A stretch of 64,000 nt of DNA from an uncultured Lachnospiraceae bacterium (GTDB taxonomy: Bacteria; Bacillota; Clostridia; Lachnospirales; Lachnospiraceae). Under the pieces are notes generated by a model, which had not been told where the DNA came from, made no database searches, and saw only the letters and a program-made list of their open reading frames with translations. Position numbers and translations under genes: made by a program. The stretch spans positions 1-64,000 of the forward strand of contig CANTEW010000006.1 in the NCBI GenBank assembly GCA_947652925.1, written 5' to 3'. This document shows positions 40,465 to 48,439 of the stretch, piece after piece. Numbering within the stretch: the first letter of the stretch is position 1; the number at the start of each line of letters is the position of its first letter.

Positions 40465-42810
40465 TTACAGATACCCTTTTCCCAGAGGGTCTGTAGGATC
40501 CCAGTTATATGCCGCTGTGATCCGCGGATACGTCTTATGGTCAAAAGGTCCTGCATAACTATAATCCTGGATCTCGACAGTCGAACCATTGCAATGTTCG
40601 TAGATCCACTTACAGTCAATGACTGAAACACGGATACAGCCGTGGGAAGCAGGTTCCCTCCCTAATTTATTCCATTCATTTGGCGGCACATCAAACACAC
40701 TTGGAGTATTGCAGGGCACAGAATGGATAAAGATACCGCTGTTACCATCCACAAGGACCCCATACTGCCCATAAGAAGGCCCCATCAGAGATTGCCAGCG
40801 TCCTCCTAGTGTAGCTCTGAACCTGCCCGTAGGCGTAGGTGTGGACGGCATCCCCACACAGCAAGGCATAGCGACCACAGGGACATTGAACTGCCCATCG
40901 GTATCCTTGGCATATATGGTGATCTGATTCCTTCTCCGATCGATCTTTATCATATATGGACCCGATACCTTTCCACGCACATCCTGGATCAAGTATCCGT
41001 TCTTATCAAAGAAATATTTATACCGGATCCCATTCTGTACGATATAGCTCCATCCTTTGGCAAATTTTCCATTGTCATACGCGTATTTCCATTTACCTTT
41101 TACTTTTATCCAATTCTGTGAAAATACACCGTCACCGTCCAGATATCCCCATTTACCGTCGCGCTGTTTCCACTTATTGGTGACCATCACGCCGTTTTTA
41201 CCCAGATAATAATAATTTCCTTTAGACTTTATCCAGGCATCTGTGCGCATAGCGCCTTTTGCGGAAGCATAATACCATTTCTTTCCTTTTTTGACCCATT
41301 TCTTTGTGACTGCGTTCCCATTCCGTGACTTTCCAGTCTGTCTCTGGAAGAAGTAGATCTTCTCATCGACCACCTTCCAGCCACCTTTGAACATCCGCCC
41401 TTTTTTGTCAAAGAAATAATACTTTTTATCTATCTTCGCCACTCTTCCAGCTTCCGCCTGGAAAGTTTTATCCTTAAAATAATACCAACGGCCGCTGATC
41501 TTCTTCCACCCTTTATAGGCAGAGCCAAGAGGCGCTTTCCCCTCTTTTTTTGTACGGAAATAATACCTGCTGCCATCCACCAGGCGCAGCCCTGTCAGCA
41601 TCTTGCCTGTTTTATCCACACAATACTGGTATCCATCTACCTTAAGGGTCTTGCCCGCATCTACATACATCTTCCCTTCTTTAGAGAAATAATACCAGCC
41701 CTCCGCATTGTTTTCTTTTATCTTTTGCCAGCCGGTCTTGAGTACCCGATAGTGCTTTTTATGGAAATAATAGAACTGACCGTCGCTCAGTCTCTGCCAT
41801 CCAGTCTCCTCAAATCGTTTTCCGTCACTTGTAAAATAATACTGTTCGCCTTCTCTCACCTGCACAAATCTATTGGTGACCATGACTCCATCTGTACCAA
41901 AATAATAATAGTTGCCCTTCTCATCCTGTCCCTGCACATCTTTTTGCATGATCCCGTCTTTATCAAGGAAATAAGTATTTTCAGAGATCTTCTGGATACC
42001 CACCCTGGTGCTGTCCCAGACGCCGTTTTCCTGGAGATAGAGCCATCTCCCATCCCCTTTTGCATAGTACCAGCCAGGCTGTTCCAGTACGACTTTCTGA
42101 CCGATCTTAGCATTTTTCGGGGTAGGTACTTCCTGGCTGCCATCTGCCCTGCAGTCTTCCGCCGTCAGGAAGTAATGCACGCCTGCCGCTCCCCCGTCGG
42201 CCTTGAGTTCCTGACTGCCTGTCAGCATGGCGCCGTCTTTATCAAATGTATAATAGGCGTCGTATGTAATATCTCCCTCTTTACACTTCACAAGGACAAG
42301 TCCATCCTCTTCCACATAGAACTCGTTACTTGACGCCGACGGTTTTCTGAGCAGCCACCGTTCCCCGATCTTGAACCATTCCGGCGCTTCCACGACCGCA
42401 TCATTTCCTGAAACGCCATTTCCTGAGACCAAGGCCTGATCTTCAGGGACCATGGATCCTGCGGATGTCTCCTCCTCGGGGACTGCTGCTGTGTCTGTTG
42501 AGACTACAGCCTCCTGGGGCGCTGCCGTCTCTTCTGGTATCACAGTCTCTCCTGCCGCCCGGACATCATCCCCATAGACAGCATCCGCATGGATATCATC
42601 CCCCTCATCCTCTAAAGTATCATCTATGATCTGGCTGCCCGGCTCCTCCTGTGGAGAGGCCGTATTCCCACTCATATCCTCGATCACCTGTCCCGCTCGC
42701 TGACCCATCTCCCCCGTATCGTCCGAGACTGCCCCAACTGGCACGACCCCTGAAAAAGACACACAAAAAGTCAATGCAAAAGCCAACAGTTTTTTACTCC
42801 TCATCTTCAA
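40465..42810 (-). CDS. Secreted L,D-transpeptidase with cell-wall-binding repeats
   Basis: 781 residues. A signal peptide (KKLLAFALTFCVSFSGVVPVGA) is followed by an acidic Thr/Ala/Pro-rich linker to about residue 150. A long array of ~20-residue aromatic repeats (GWxxxxxxWYYF, YYLGKNGVMVTNKW) of the choline/wall-binding type runs to about 610. A C-terminal YkuD domain ends in the catalytic motif ASHGCIRVSV with upstream GIFIHSVPCN. It forms 3-3 crosslinks or attaches proteins to peptidoglycan outside the cell. The start is a TTG at 42810 with GGAGG 7 nt away; an ATG two codons later is possible. A LicC-like gene diverges from it. Confidence 0.9.
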   Translation of the reverse strand: MKMRSKKLLAFALTFCVSFSGVVPVGAVSDDTGEMGQRAGQVIEDMSGNTASPQEEPGSQIIDDTLEDEGDDIHADAVYGDDVRAAGETVIPEETAAPQEAVVSTDTAAVPEEETSAGSMVPEDQALVSGNGVSGNDAVVEAPEWFKIGERWLLRKPSASSNEFYVEEDGLVLVKCKEGDITYDAYYTFDKDGAMLTGSQELKADGGAAGVHYFLTAEDCRADGSQEVPTPKNAKIGQKVVLEQPGWYYAKGDGRWLYLQENGVWDSTRVGIQKISENTYFLDKDGIMQKDVQGQDEKGNYYYFGTDGVMVTNRFVQVREGEQYYFTSDGKRFEETGWQRLSDGQFYYFHKKHYRVLKTGWQKIKENNAEGWYYFSKEGKMYVDAGKTLKVDGYQYCVDKTGKMLTGLRLVDGSRYYFRTKKEGKAPLGSAYKGWKKISGRWYYFKDKTFQAEAGRVAKIDKKYYFFDKKGRMFKGGWKVVDEKIYFFQRQTGKSRNGNAVTKKWVKKGKKWYYASAKGAMRTDAWIKSKGNYYYLGKNGVMVTNKWKQRDGKWGYLDGDGVFSQNWIKVKGKWKYAYDNGKFAKGWSYIVQNGIRYKYFFDKNGYLIQDVRGKVSGPYMIKIDRRRNQITIYAKDTDGQFNVPVVAMPCCVGMPSTPTPTGRFRATLGGRWQSLMGPSYGQYGVLVDGNSGIFIHSVPCNTPSVFDVPPNEWNKLGREPASHGCIRVSVIDCKWIYEHCNGSTVEIQDYSYAGPFDHKTYPRITAAYNWDPTDPLGKGYL

Positions 42811-42890
42811 TCGTTATCCTCCCTATGTATCAAAGATCATATCAAAAGTTACTCCAGCATGTAACCTATTGTAGACCCAACACCTGCTAT

Positions 42891-42919
42891 TTGTCAAATA
42901 TATCTTTTTCTGCTATAAT
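42891..42919 (+). promoter_or_regulatory. Promoter of licC-like gene
   Basis: -35 TTGTCA (42891-42896), 17-bp spacer, consensus -10 TATAAT (42914-42919), then AAGGAGG. Confidence 0.7.
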
Positions 42920-42952
42920 CTCTTATAAAGCGACCAAGGAGGTACCCCTTTT

Positions 42953-43672
42953 ATGTTTCCCCATAGACCGATAAAAGCCGATAACGCCATCATCCTGGCG
43001 GCAGGATACGCGCGCAGATTTGCTCCTCTCTCTGACACATGTCCCAAGGGCCTGCTCCCCGTCAAAGGAGAGGTGCTGATCGAACGGCAGATACGCCAGC
43101 TTCTGGCCGCCGGAATACCCCAGATCATCGTGGTCACCGGATACAAAAGCCAGATGTTCTCTTACCTGGCGGACAGATACAATGTCATCCTGGTAGAAAA
43201 TCCAGGATACCAGGAACGGAATAACCATTCCTCCATCTATGCCGCCAGAGAACATCTGGCAAATTCTTATATCTGTTCCTGTGACAATTATTTTACAGAG
43301 AACATCTTCACCCCTATAGTAGACGTTCCCTACTATGCCGCTGTATACAGTCACGGCAGCACAGAAGAATATTGTCTGGGTATCGACGACGATCGCCGGA
43401 TCACCCGTGTGACCATCGGCGGCAGAGCTTCCTGGTATATGCTGGGACAAGCTTTCTGGGATGCACAGTTTTCCCAGGATCTCTTGAGGATCCTGGAAAA
43501 GACCTATCATCTCCCCCAGACAAAGGACTTATTATGGGAACAGATCTATATGCAGCACCTGGATCAGCTCTGTCTGTATCTGAAGACTTATCCGCCCGGC
43601 ATCATCCTGGAATTTGATTCCGTCCATGAACTTGCGCGCTTCGACCCCGTCTACAGAACATCCCTCCCATGA
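42953..43672 (+). CDS. licC: LicC-like CTP:phosphocholine cytidylyltransferase
   Basis: 239 residues. The nucleotidyltransferase fold has AIILAAGYARRFAPLSDTCPKGLLPV (CTP site). LicC-like features along the chain are NNHSSIYAAREHL, CDNYFTENIF, GQAFWD, LLWEQIY and LEFDSVHEL, which parallel pneumococcal LicC in order and spacing. LicC makes CDP-choline for decorating wall or membrane polymers. It diverges from a wall-bound transpeptidase with choline-binding-like repeats, which could use such decoration. No choline kinase or transferase is next to it. The specific substrate is inferred. Confidence 0.75.
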   Translation: MFPHRPIKADNAIILAAGYARRFAPLSDTCPKGLLPVKGEVLIERQIRQLLAAGIPQIIVVTGYKSQMFSYLADRYNVILVENPGYQERNNHSSIYAAREHLANSYICSCDNYFTENIFTPIVDVPYYAAVYSHGSTEEYCLGIDDDRRITRVTIGGRASWYMLGQAFWDAQFSQDLLRILEKTYHLPQTKDLLWEQIYMQHLDQLCLYLKTYPPGIILEFDSVHELARFDPVYRTSLP

Positions 43673-43678
43673 ACTCCT

Positions 43679-43942
43679 TTATTCCCCCAGACCGCTCCGG
43701 ATGGCCCCTTCCAGGGCCTCCAGCGCTTCATCTTCGTCTTCACCTTTACAGATCAGTTCGATCTCATCCCCACATTTGACACAGGCGCCCAATATCCCCA
43801 ATACACTTTTGGCATTATATGTACCGTTGCGGAACCCAAAAGTGACTGAACATCTATATTTCATCGCCTCTTTACACAAGATCCCCGCTGGACGCAGATG
43901 CAGTCCCGTGGGATTTTTTATCGTTATCTTCTTTGTTACCAT
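43679..43942 (-). CDS. ptsH: HPr-family phosphocarrier protein
   Basis: 87 residues. H15 with R17 in GLHLRPAG is the PTS phosphorylation site, and S46 in NAKSVLG is the HPr-kinase site. His15 rules out Crh. It carries phosphate from Enzyme I to PTS sugar enzymes and serves carbon catabolite control. It follows cdaR by 12 bp, where many Firmicutes have glmM, and converges with the licC-like gene. Confidence 0.93.
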   Translation of the reverse strand: MVTKKITIKNPTGLHLRPAGILCKEAMKYRCSVTFGFRNGTYNAKSVLGILGACVKCGDEIELICKGEDEDEALEALEGAIRSGLGE

Positions 43943-43954
43943 GCCTTCTCACTC

Positions 43955-45250
43955 TCATTTTGCATTCTGATCATTGTCTACTGATCCTGCCAGTTTTACA
44001 ACTGTATCCTGCTCCTCCACAAGGGCAAAACCTTCCGGCAGTTCAACCTTGACCGGGATCTGGTAACTGCCCTCTGTCTTTCCTGTAAGGTCCACACTGG
44101 CCCGGATATCACTCTCTTTCAGCTGATCCAGCTCAGCCCCGTTTTCCCGTATACGGATCTGGACTTTCTCCGTCTCGTAGATAAGCTGCAATCCATCCGC
44201 GACGTTTTTCCCTACGATGCTGGTGGTGGGGATGCTGTATTCTTTGCTGTCCTGAGACAGGATATTGACTGTAGCGATCACCGTATCGCTGGTATCCTTC
44301 GTCAGCTTGATACCCTCCGGAAGCAGTTTTTCGATGTTCACCTTTACCTCCAGATCTGAATCCTTCCCTGTGACATCGATCGTTCCATCCGGCACCTGTA
44401 TACTGTTGCCTGCCTCTGACAACGCCTTGAGCGCCTCGTCACTGCCAGCCACACTGATATGTCCCGGTGTGAAGGTTATCTTGTCCACTTTATATCCGTC
44501 TGCCGGTTCCCCCACATAGCCGCCCTTGATGGCCACATCATTCCGGATCGCCCATAGATCCACTGCCACACTCACTTCCGGTACGCTGGTATCATATTTC
44601 AGATAATCCATCTTGCTCTCTGAAAATTCGACCTGATTCCTGTCAATGATCTTCAGCCCTACCAATTTAGTGGTGTCTTCCTGGATATTTGTAGGATCTA
44701 CCGTAGCCACCACCTTATCGATGATGCGGACCAGAGACTGCGGCCCTGTGATCTTGATCTTATCCGGACGGGCGCTGAGCGTACCGATCTCATAACCTTT
44801 TCCCGGCTGGCCTTCTCCGGATGCGACTGTGACAATATATTCCTGAGTCATGATATCGTCAATATCCACACTCAGATTCCTGGGATCAGGTATGAGATCT
44901 GTAGATCTCAATTTACTGCAGTTGACCGTGATCGGGACCATGATCGGATCGGTGTTCATATTTACGATCTGCTTAAGGTCCGCAGTCGCCACCAGATCCT
45001 CTGCCGTTAACTTATCCACAATGGACCGTTTTCCCGTGACTTCCACCGTGACCACATTCTGTCCCTCTTCGATCATGCTCATCTTCCCGCCGCTCTCGAT
45101 ATAAGCTTCATTCTGCACTTGCACGATGACCCCGGGGATCTGACTGGTGATGATCGGATCATCCACATTGACGACCATCAGCCAGAACAGGACTGCCACC
45201 ACCAGAGAAACCACTTTTAAAAGGAAATTATTCGCCAGAGTCTTCCTCAT
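43955..45250 (-). CDS. cdaR: CdaR (YbbR-domain) regulator of diadenylate cyclase
   Basis: 431 residues. One N-terminal membrane segment (LLKVVSLVVAVLFWLMVVNV) is followed by tandem YbbR beta domains outside the cell (PGVIVQVQN..., PTTSIVGKNVADG...). CdaR modulates CdaA, the c-di-AMP synthase. Its start overlaps the end of cdaA by 23 bp, so the two are coupled. Confidence 0.95.
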   Translation of the reverse strand: MRKTLANNFLLKVVSLVVAVLFWLMVVNVDDPIITSQIPGVIVQVQNEAYIESGGKMSMIEEGQNVVTVEVTGKRSIVDKLTAEDLVATADLKQIVNMNTDPIMVPITVNCSKLRSTDLIPDPRNLSVDIDDIMTQEYIVTVASGEGQPGKGYEIGTLSARPDKIKITGPQSLVRIIDKVVATVDPTNIQEDTTKLVGLKIIDRNQVEFSESKMDYLKYDTSVPEVSVAVDLWAIRNDVAIKGGYVGEPADGYKVDKITFTPGHISVAGSDEALKALSEAGNSIQVPDGTIDVTGKDSDLEVKVNIEKLLPEGIKLTKDTSDTVIATVNILSQDSKEYSIPTTSIVGKNVADGLQLIYETEKVQIRIRENGAELDQLKESDIRASVDLTGKTEGSYQIPVKVELPEGFALVEEQDTVVKLAGSVDNDQNAK

Positions 45251-46115
45251 TCCTGTCCCTACCCCTTTTCCATATCCAGAATTTACTGTTATTTACATAC
45301 GTTTTATTCTGCACCGCACACATGGCTTTCTTCAACTCATCAAAAGTGATGCCCCTGTGCAGGACACCCCCCTGGGCCATAGATACATCGCCCGTCTCTT
45401 CCGATACGATGATCGTCAAGGAGTCACTGACCTCACTGATGCCCACGCCGGCCCGATGCCGGGTCCCCAGCTGTTTGCTCAGTTCCCTGTTATCAGAAAG
45501 AGGGAGATAACAGGTGGCCGCCACGATACGGTTCCCCCTGATGATCACTGCGCCGTCATGGAGAGGCGTATTGTGTTCGAAGATATTGATCAGCAGCTGG
45601 CTGCTGACTAAGGAGTCGATCGCGATCCCTGTCTTCTCATACTCTGTCAAGAGTACATTCTGCTCGATCACGATCAGCGCGCCCGTCTTCACCTCTCCCA
45701 TGCTGAAGCTGGCCCTGCAGACTTCATTGACCGTCCGGTCTGTAAATCGCTCCTGTACGCCTTTACTATTGTCAAAAGGGAAGATCGAATACACGATATT
45801 TTTTTCCCCCAGCTGCTCTAAGATCCTGCGCAGCTCCGGCTGGAAGATGACAAACAGCGCTGTGATCAGGACCGCCGCCATCTTTTCCACGATCCATAGT
45901 ATGGTATTCATCCGGAAGATATATGCAGCGAATACGAACATCAACACGATCAAGATCCCTCTGAGCAAGGTATAAGCCCTTGTATTTTTGATCCACACCA
46001 TAAATTCATAGACAAAAAAAGAAATAAGCAGGATCTCTATGATGTCAATGACACCGATCTTTGGGACGGATATTTTAGATATGTAATTTTCAAAGATTTC
46101 TCCCCAACTTTTCAA
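45228..46115 (-). CDS. cdaA: Diadenylate cyclase CdaA
   Basis: 295 residues from a TTG start, with AAGGAG about 12 nt upstream. Three N-terminal membrane segments precede a DAC domain with the active-site motifs LHDGAVII and GTRHRAGVGIS. It makes c-di-AMP from two ATP at the inner membrane, controlling potassium and wall homeostasis. It is upstream of cdaR and downstream of two unknown membrane proteins; glmM is absent from this locus. Confidence 0.96.
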   Translation of the reverse strand: MKSWGEIFENYISKISVPKIGVIDIIEILLISFFVYEFMVWIKNTRAYTLLRGILIVLMFVFAAYIFRMNTILWIVEKMAAVLITALFVIFQPELRRILEQLGEKNIVYSIFPFDNSKGVQERFTDRTVNEVCRASFSMGEVKTGALIVIEQNVLLTEYEKTGIAIDSLVSSQLLINIFEHNTPLHDGAVIIRGNRIVAATCYLPLSDNRELSKQLGTRHRAGVGISEVSDSLTIIVSEETGDVSMAQGGVLHRGITFDELKKAMCAVQNKTYVNNSKFWIWKRGRDRNEEDSGE

Positions 46116-46147
46116 CAGAAATTTTGCTCCTTTACCTTACTACAAGA

Positions 46148-47194
46148 TCACAGGTCTTTCAAAGATTCCTCCAATTTTTTTTCAAAATCCACATGTCCAG
46201 GACCATCCACCGGCGGCCTGGACGACCATTGCCCTCTCCCCAGCAATTGCGGTATCTCTTCTGTCTTCTGTGATACTCCGTTTATTTTCTTGATCTTACG
46301 CTTTGAAGTACTGATCGATACTTTAGGGACGGCTTTTACATAATAGAAATAATCATCATCTTCATACTCCAGATGTTCCGTCCGGGTATAATCCCCCCCA
46401 AAGGCAAAGAATTCCAGCACAAAACCCAAAAGGGCGGACACGAGGGTCGATATCACCAGAGATACGATTTCCACATCCATCCCCAAAAAAAGCCCTCCGG
46501 CCAGCATGATCGACAGATAGGCCACCGCCCCTACAATGATCGCCACGCGCCATGCATAATCGAAAGAACGGGTGCGTATCAGATAGACCATGAGGAGTAC
46601 CCCTATGAAAGTGATCAGAGCCATCCACATGTCCTGCTCTTTCACCAGTCCGTCCATGAGCAGTTTCAGCACCCGCTGTATCTGGATATCATCACTGGTC
46701 AGGATCGACTCCTGCTCCTTGATGAACGTGATCAGATGATAAAAGACCACACTGCACCCCACAGGGATCGCGGCCACCGGATTCCCCAAAAGACCGCACC
46801 CGATCGGGATCAGCGGTGAGATCTGGCACACCATGCCCAGCGGGACCATTGAGAACACAAGATTATATCTCCCACCAAAACGCAGAGCCAGGATGGCCAT
46901 GAGCAAGAGCAGCGCCGCCGCAAATGCCGCCACCTCTATCCCCACTGCATAACAATGACCCAGGATGAACAAAAATCCCATCCACATGATCGCATTTGCC
47001 GGTAAGATCGCACATAAGAGTGCCGTGATGATGATCACGAACGGGTCAGACAGCCTTTCCATCATCCCCAGACTTGTCCGTATCCACCAAAAATATCCAA
47101 AAGCCAACAGAAATTTAAAGACCGGGACAAGATACCCCTCATACTGTCCATAAAAGTTCTTTAACTTCTGTTTCATCTCCAGCAATGCTGTCAT
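46148..47194 (-). CDS. Polytopic membrane protein of unknown function next to cdaA
   Basis: 348 residues. About eight hydrophobic segments lie between residues 20 and 275 (for example FKFLLAFGYFWWI, VIIITALLCAILP, VAAFAAALLLLMAILAL, AIIVGAVAYLSIMLAGGLFLG, VISTLVSALLGFVLEFFAF). A cytoplasmic tail of ~75 residues is charged, with acidic EYEDDDYFYY and basic STSKRKIKKI. I do not recognise the family. It overlaps the 144-residue membrane protein upstream by 4 bp and precedes cdaA by 32 bp, so a role in envelope or c-di-AMP physiology is plausible but inferred. Confidence 0.8.
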   Translation of the reverse strand: MTALLEMKQKLKNFYGQYEGYLVPVFKFLLAFGYFWWIRTSLGMMERLSDPFVIIITALLCAILPANAIMWMGFLFILGHCYAVGIEVAAFAAALLLLMAILALRFGGRYNLVFSMVPLGMVCQISPLIPIGCGLLGNPVAAIPVGCSVVFYHLITFIKEQESILTSDDIQIQRVLKLLMDGLVKEQDMWMALITFIGVLLMVYLIRTRSFDYAWRVAIIVGAVAYLSIMLAGGLFLGMDVEIVSLVISTLVSALLGFVLEFFAFGGDYTRTEHLEYEDDDYFYYVKAVPKVSISTSKRKIKKINGVSQKTEEIPQLLGRGQWSSRPPVDGPGHVDFEKKLEESLKDL

Positions 47195-47625
47195 ACCTCA
47201 TCCCTCCTGAACACACTCCTGTCCTGGACACGTTTCTCTTCCTTTGCATAGATCTTCGTGAGCCTGCCAAGCAGCATATAATAATTTTTTATGCTCTTTT
47301 TTGCCCTGCTGTATCTTACCGTCTGTATCACATATACGAGGACAGAATATGTGATCAGCAGGACGATATATCCGATGATCACTTCTCCCCCCAGCTTGAT
47401 CAGATCCATCTTATGTATATTTTCCAAGAGTTCCTCCAGAAAATACAGAGCGACCATCCCGACCAGCACTACATATCCAATGGACACCAGAAAAAAATTT
47501 TTGATCAAAGCCAGGCCAATGTAATCCGTGCGGTAATATCTGCTGATAGGGAGATATCTTTTCCCTTCCCCTTTTTCATACGCAGCTAATCTCGTCATGA
47601 TCCTGACTTTTTCTACATTTAACAT
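47191..47625 (-). CDS. Small membrane protein of unknown function
   Basis: 144 residues. Two hydrophobic segments (LIKNFFLVSIGYVVLVGMVALYFL and VIIGYIVLLITYSVLVYVI) are flanked by basic cytoplasmic ends (YEKGEGKRYLPISRYYR; YSRAKKSIKNYY...KIYAKEEKRVQDR). I do not recognise the family. AAGGAG precedes the ATG, and the stop overlaps the next gene by 4 bp. The pair with the polytopic protein and cdaA looks like one operon. Confidence 0.78.
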   Translation of the reverse strand: MLNVEKVRIMTRLAAYEKGEGKRYLPISRYYRTDYIGLALIKNFFLVSIGYVVLVGMVALYFLEELLENIHKMDLIKLGGEVIIGYIVLLITYSVLVYVIQTVRYSRAKKSIKNYYMLLGRLTKIYAKEEKRVQDRSVFRRDEV

Positions 47626-47716
47626 ATATGGCTCCTTACTTGCTGTATTTGTCTGCGTTCATCCGCGATGATCCAATGACCCCATTGTAACACATATTAT
47701 TTGCGATGAAAACCCT

Positions 47717-48439
47717 CTAAAATCCTTTCCCCACACAGAGTGTCAACACATAAACATCCCCGCAGCCCGCTCTTTTCAGACATCTGGCAGCTTCATCCGC
47801 AGTACTGCCCGTGGTGTAGACATCGTCTACAAGGACAATGCTCCGGAGAGGCTGAAAGTCTCTTCCCGCTGAAAATGCCCCCCGCACGTTCAGTTTACGC
47901 TGATCCATGCCCAGCCCTTTTTGCGGACGGGTCTTTTTGCACTTTTCCAGCATATGGTCATATACCGGGATGCCGAAGGCCCTGCCCACCGCATGGGCCA
48001 GACAGGCACTCTGGTCAAATCCCCGCAGACGCTCCTGGCTCTTATGGATAGGGATGGGCGCAAGGGCCTGGGGATGCCAGTGCTGCAGATATCTCCTGCC
48101 ATACCGGACCATCATCTGACCATAATAGTCCAGATATTCCCTGCGCCCCCCGTATTTGCACTTCATCAGGGAACTTTTCATGATCTTATCATACGGAAAG
48201 ATCCCTGCCGCCTCGTCAAAGACGTGCCGCTGCCTGCTACAGTCCCCGCAATACTCCAGTTCTTCCGCGTCCAAAGGTTTACTGCATTTTTTGCAGCGTG
48301 GCCCTCCCACCGGCTGTACTTTTCCAGCACAAGCGGCACATACCAGCTTTCCTTTTGGCATGACGATATCGTGGCACAGAGGGCACCGCCTGGGATAAAC
48401 AGCCTGGAGTACCCATTCAGATATGATACCTTTCTTCAT
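47717..48439 (-). CDS. comFC: ComF family phosphoribosyltransferase-like protein
   Basis: 240 residues. An N-terminal zinc-binding region (CPLCHDIV, CAACAGKV, CKKCSKPL, CGDCSRQ) leads to a PRTase domain with the PRPP loop SIVLVDDVYTTGSTADEAARCLKRAG. ComFC proteins assist DNA uptake in competent bacteria. It overlaps recD2 by 4 bp (ATGA), which fits a DNA-processing role. No comFA is adjacent. Confidence 0.92.
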   Translation of the reverse strand: MKKGIISEWVLQAVYPRRCPLCHDIVMPKGKLVCAACAGKVQPVGGPRCKKCSKPLDAEELEYCGDCSRQRHVFDEAAGIFPYDKIMKSSLMKCKYGGRREYLDYYGQMMVRYGRRYLQHWHPQALAPIPIHKSQERLRGFDQSACLAHAVGRAFGIPVYDHMLEKCKKTRPQKGLGMDQRKLNVRGAFSAGRDFQPLRSIVLVDDVYTTGSTADEAARCLKRAGCGDVYVLTLCVGKGF

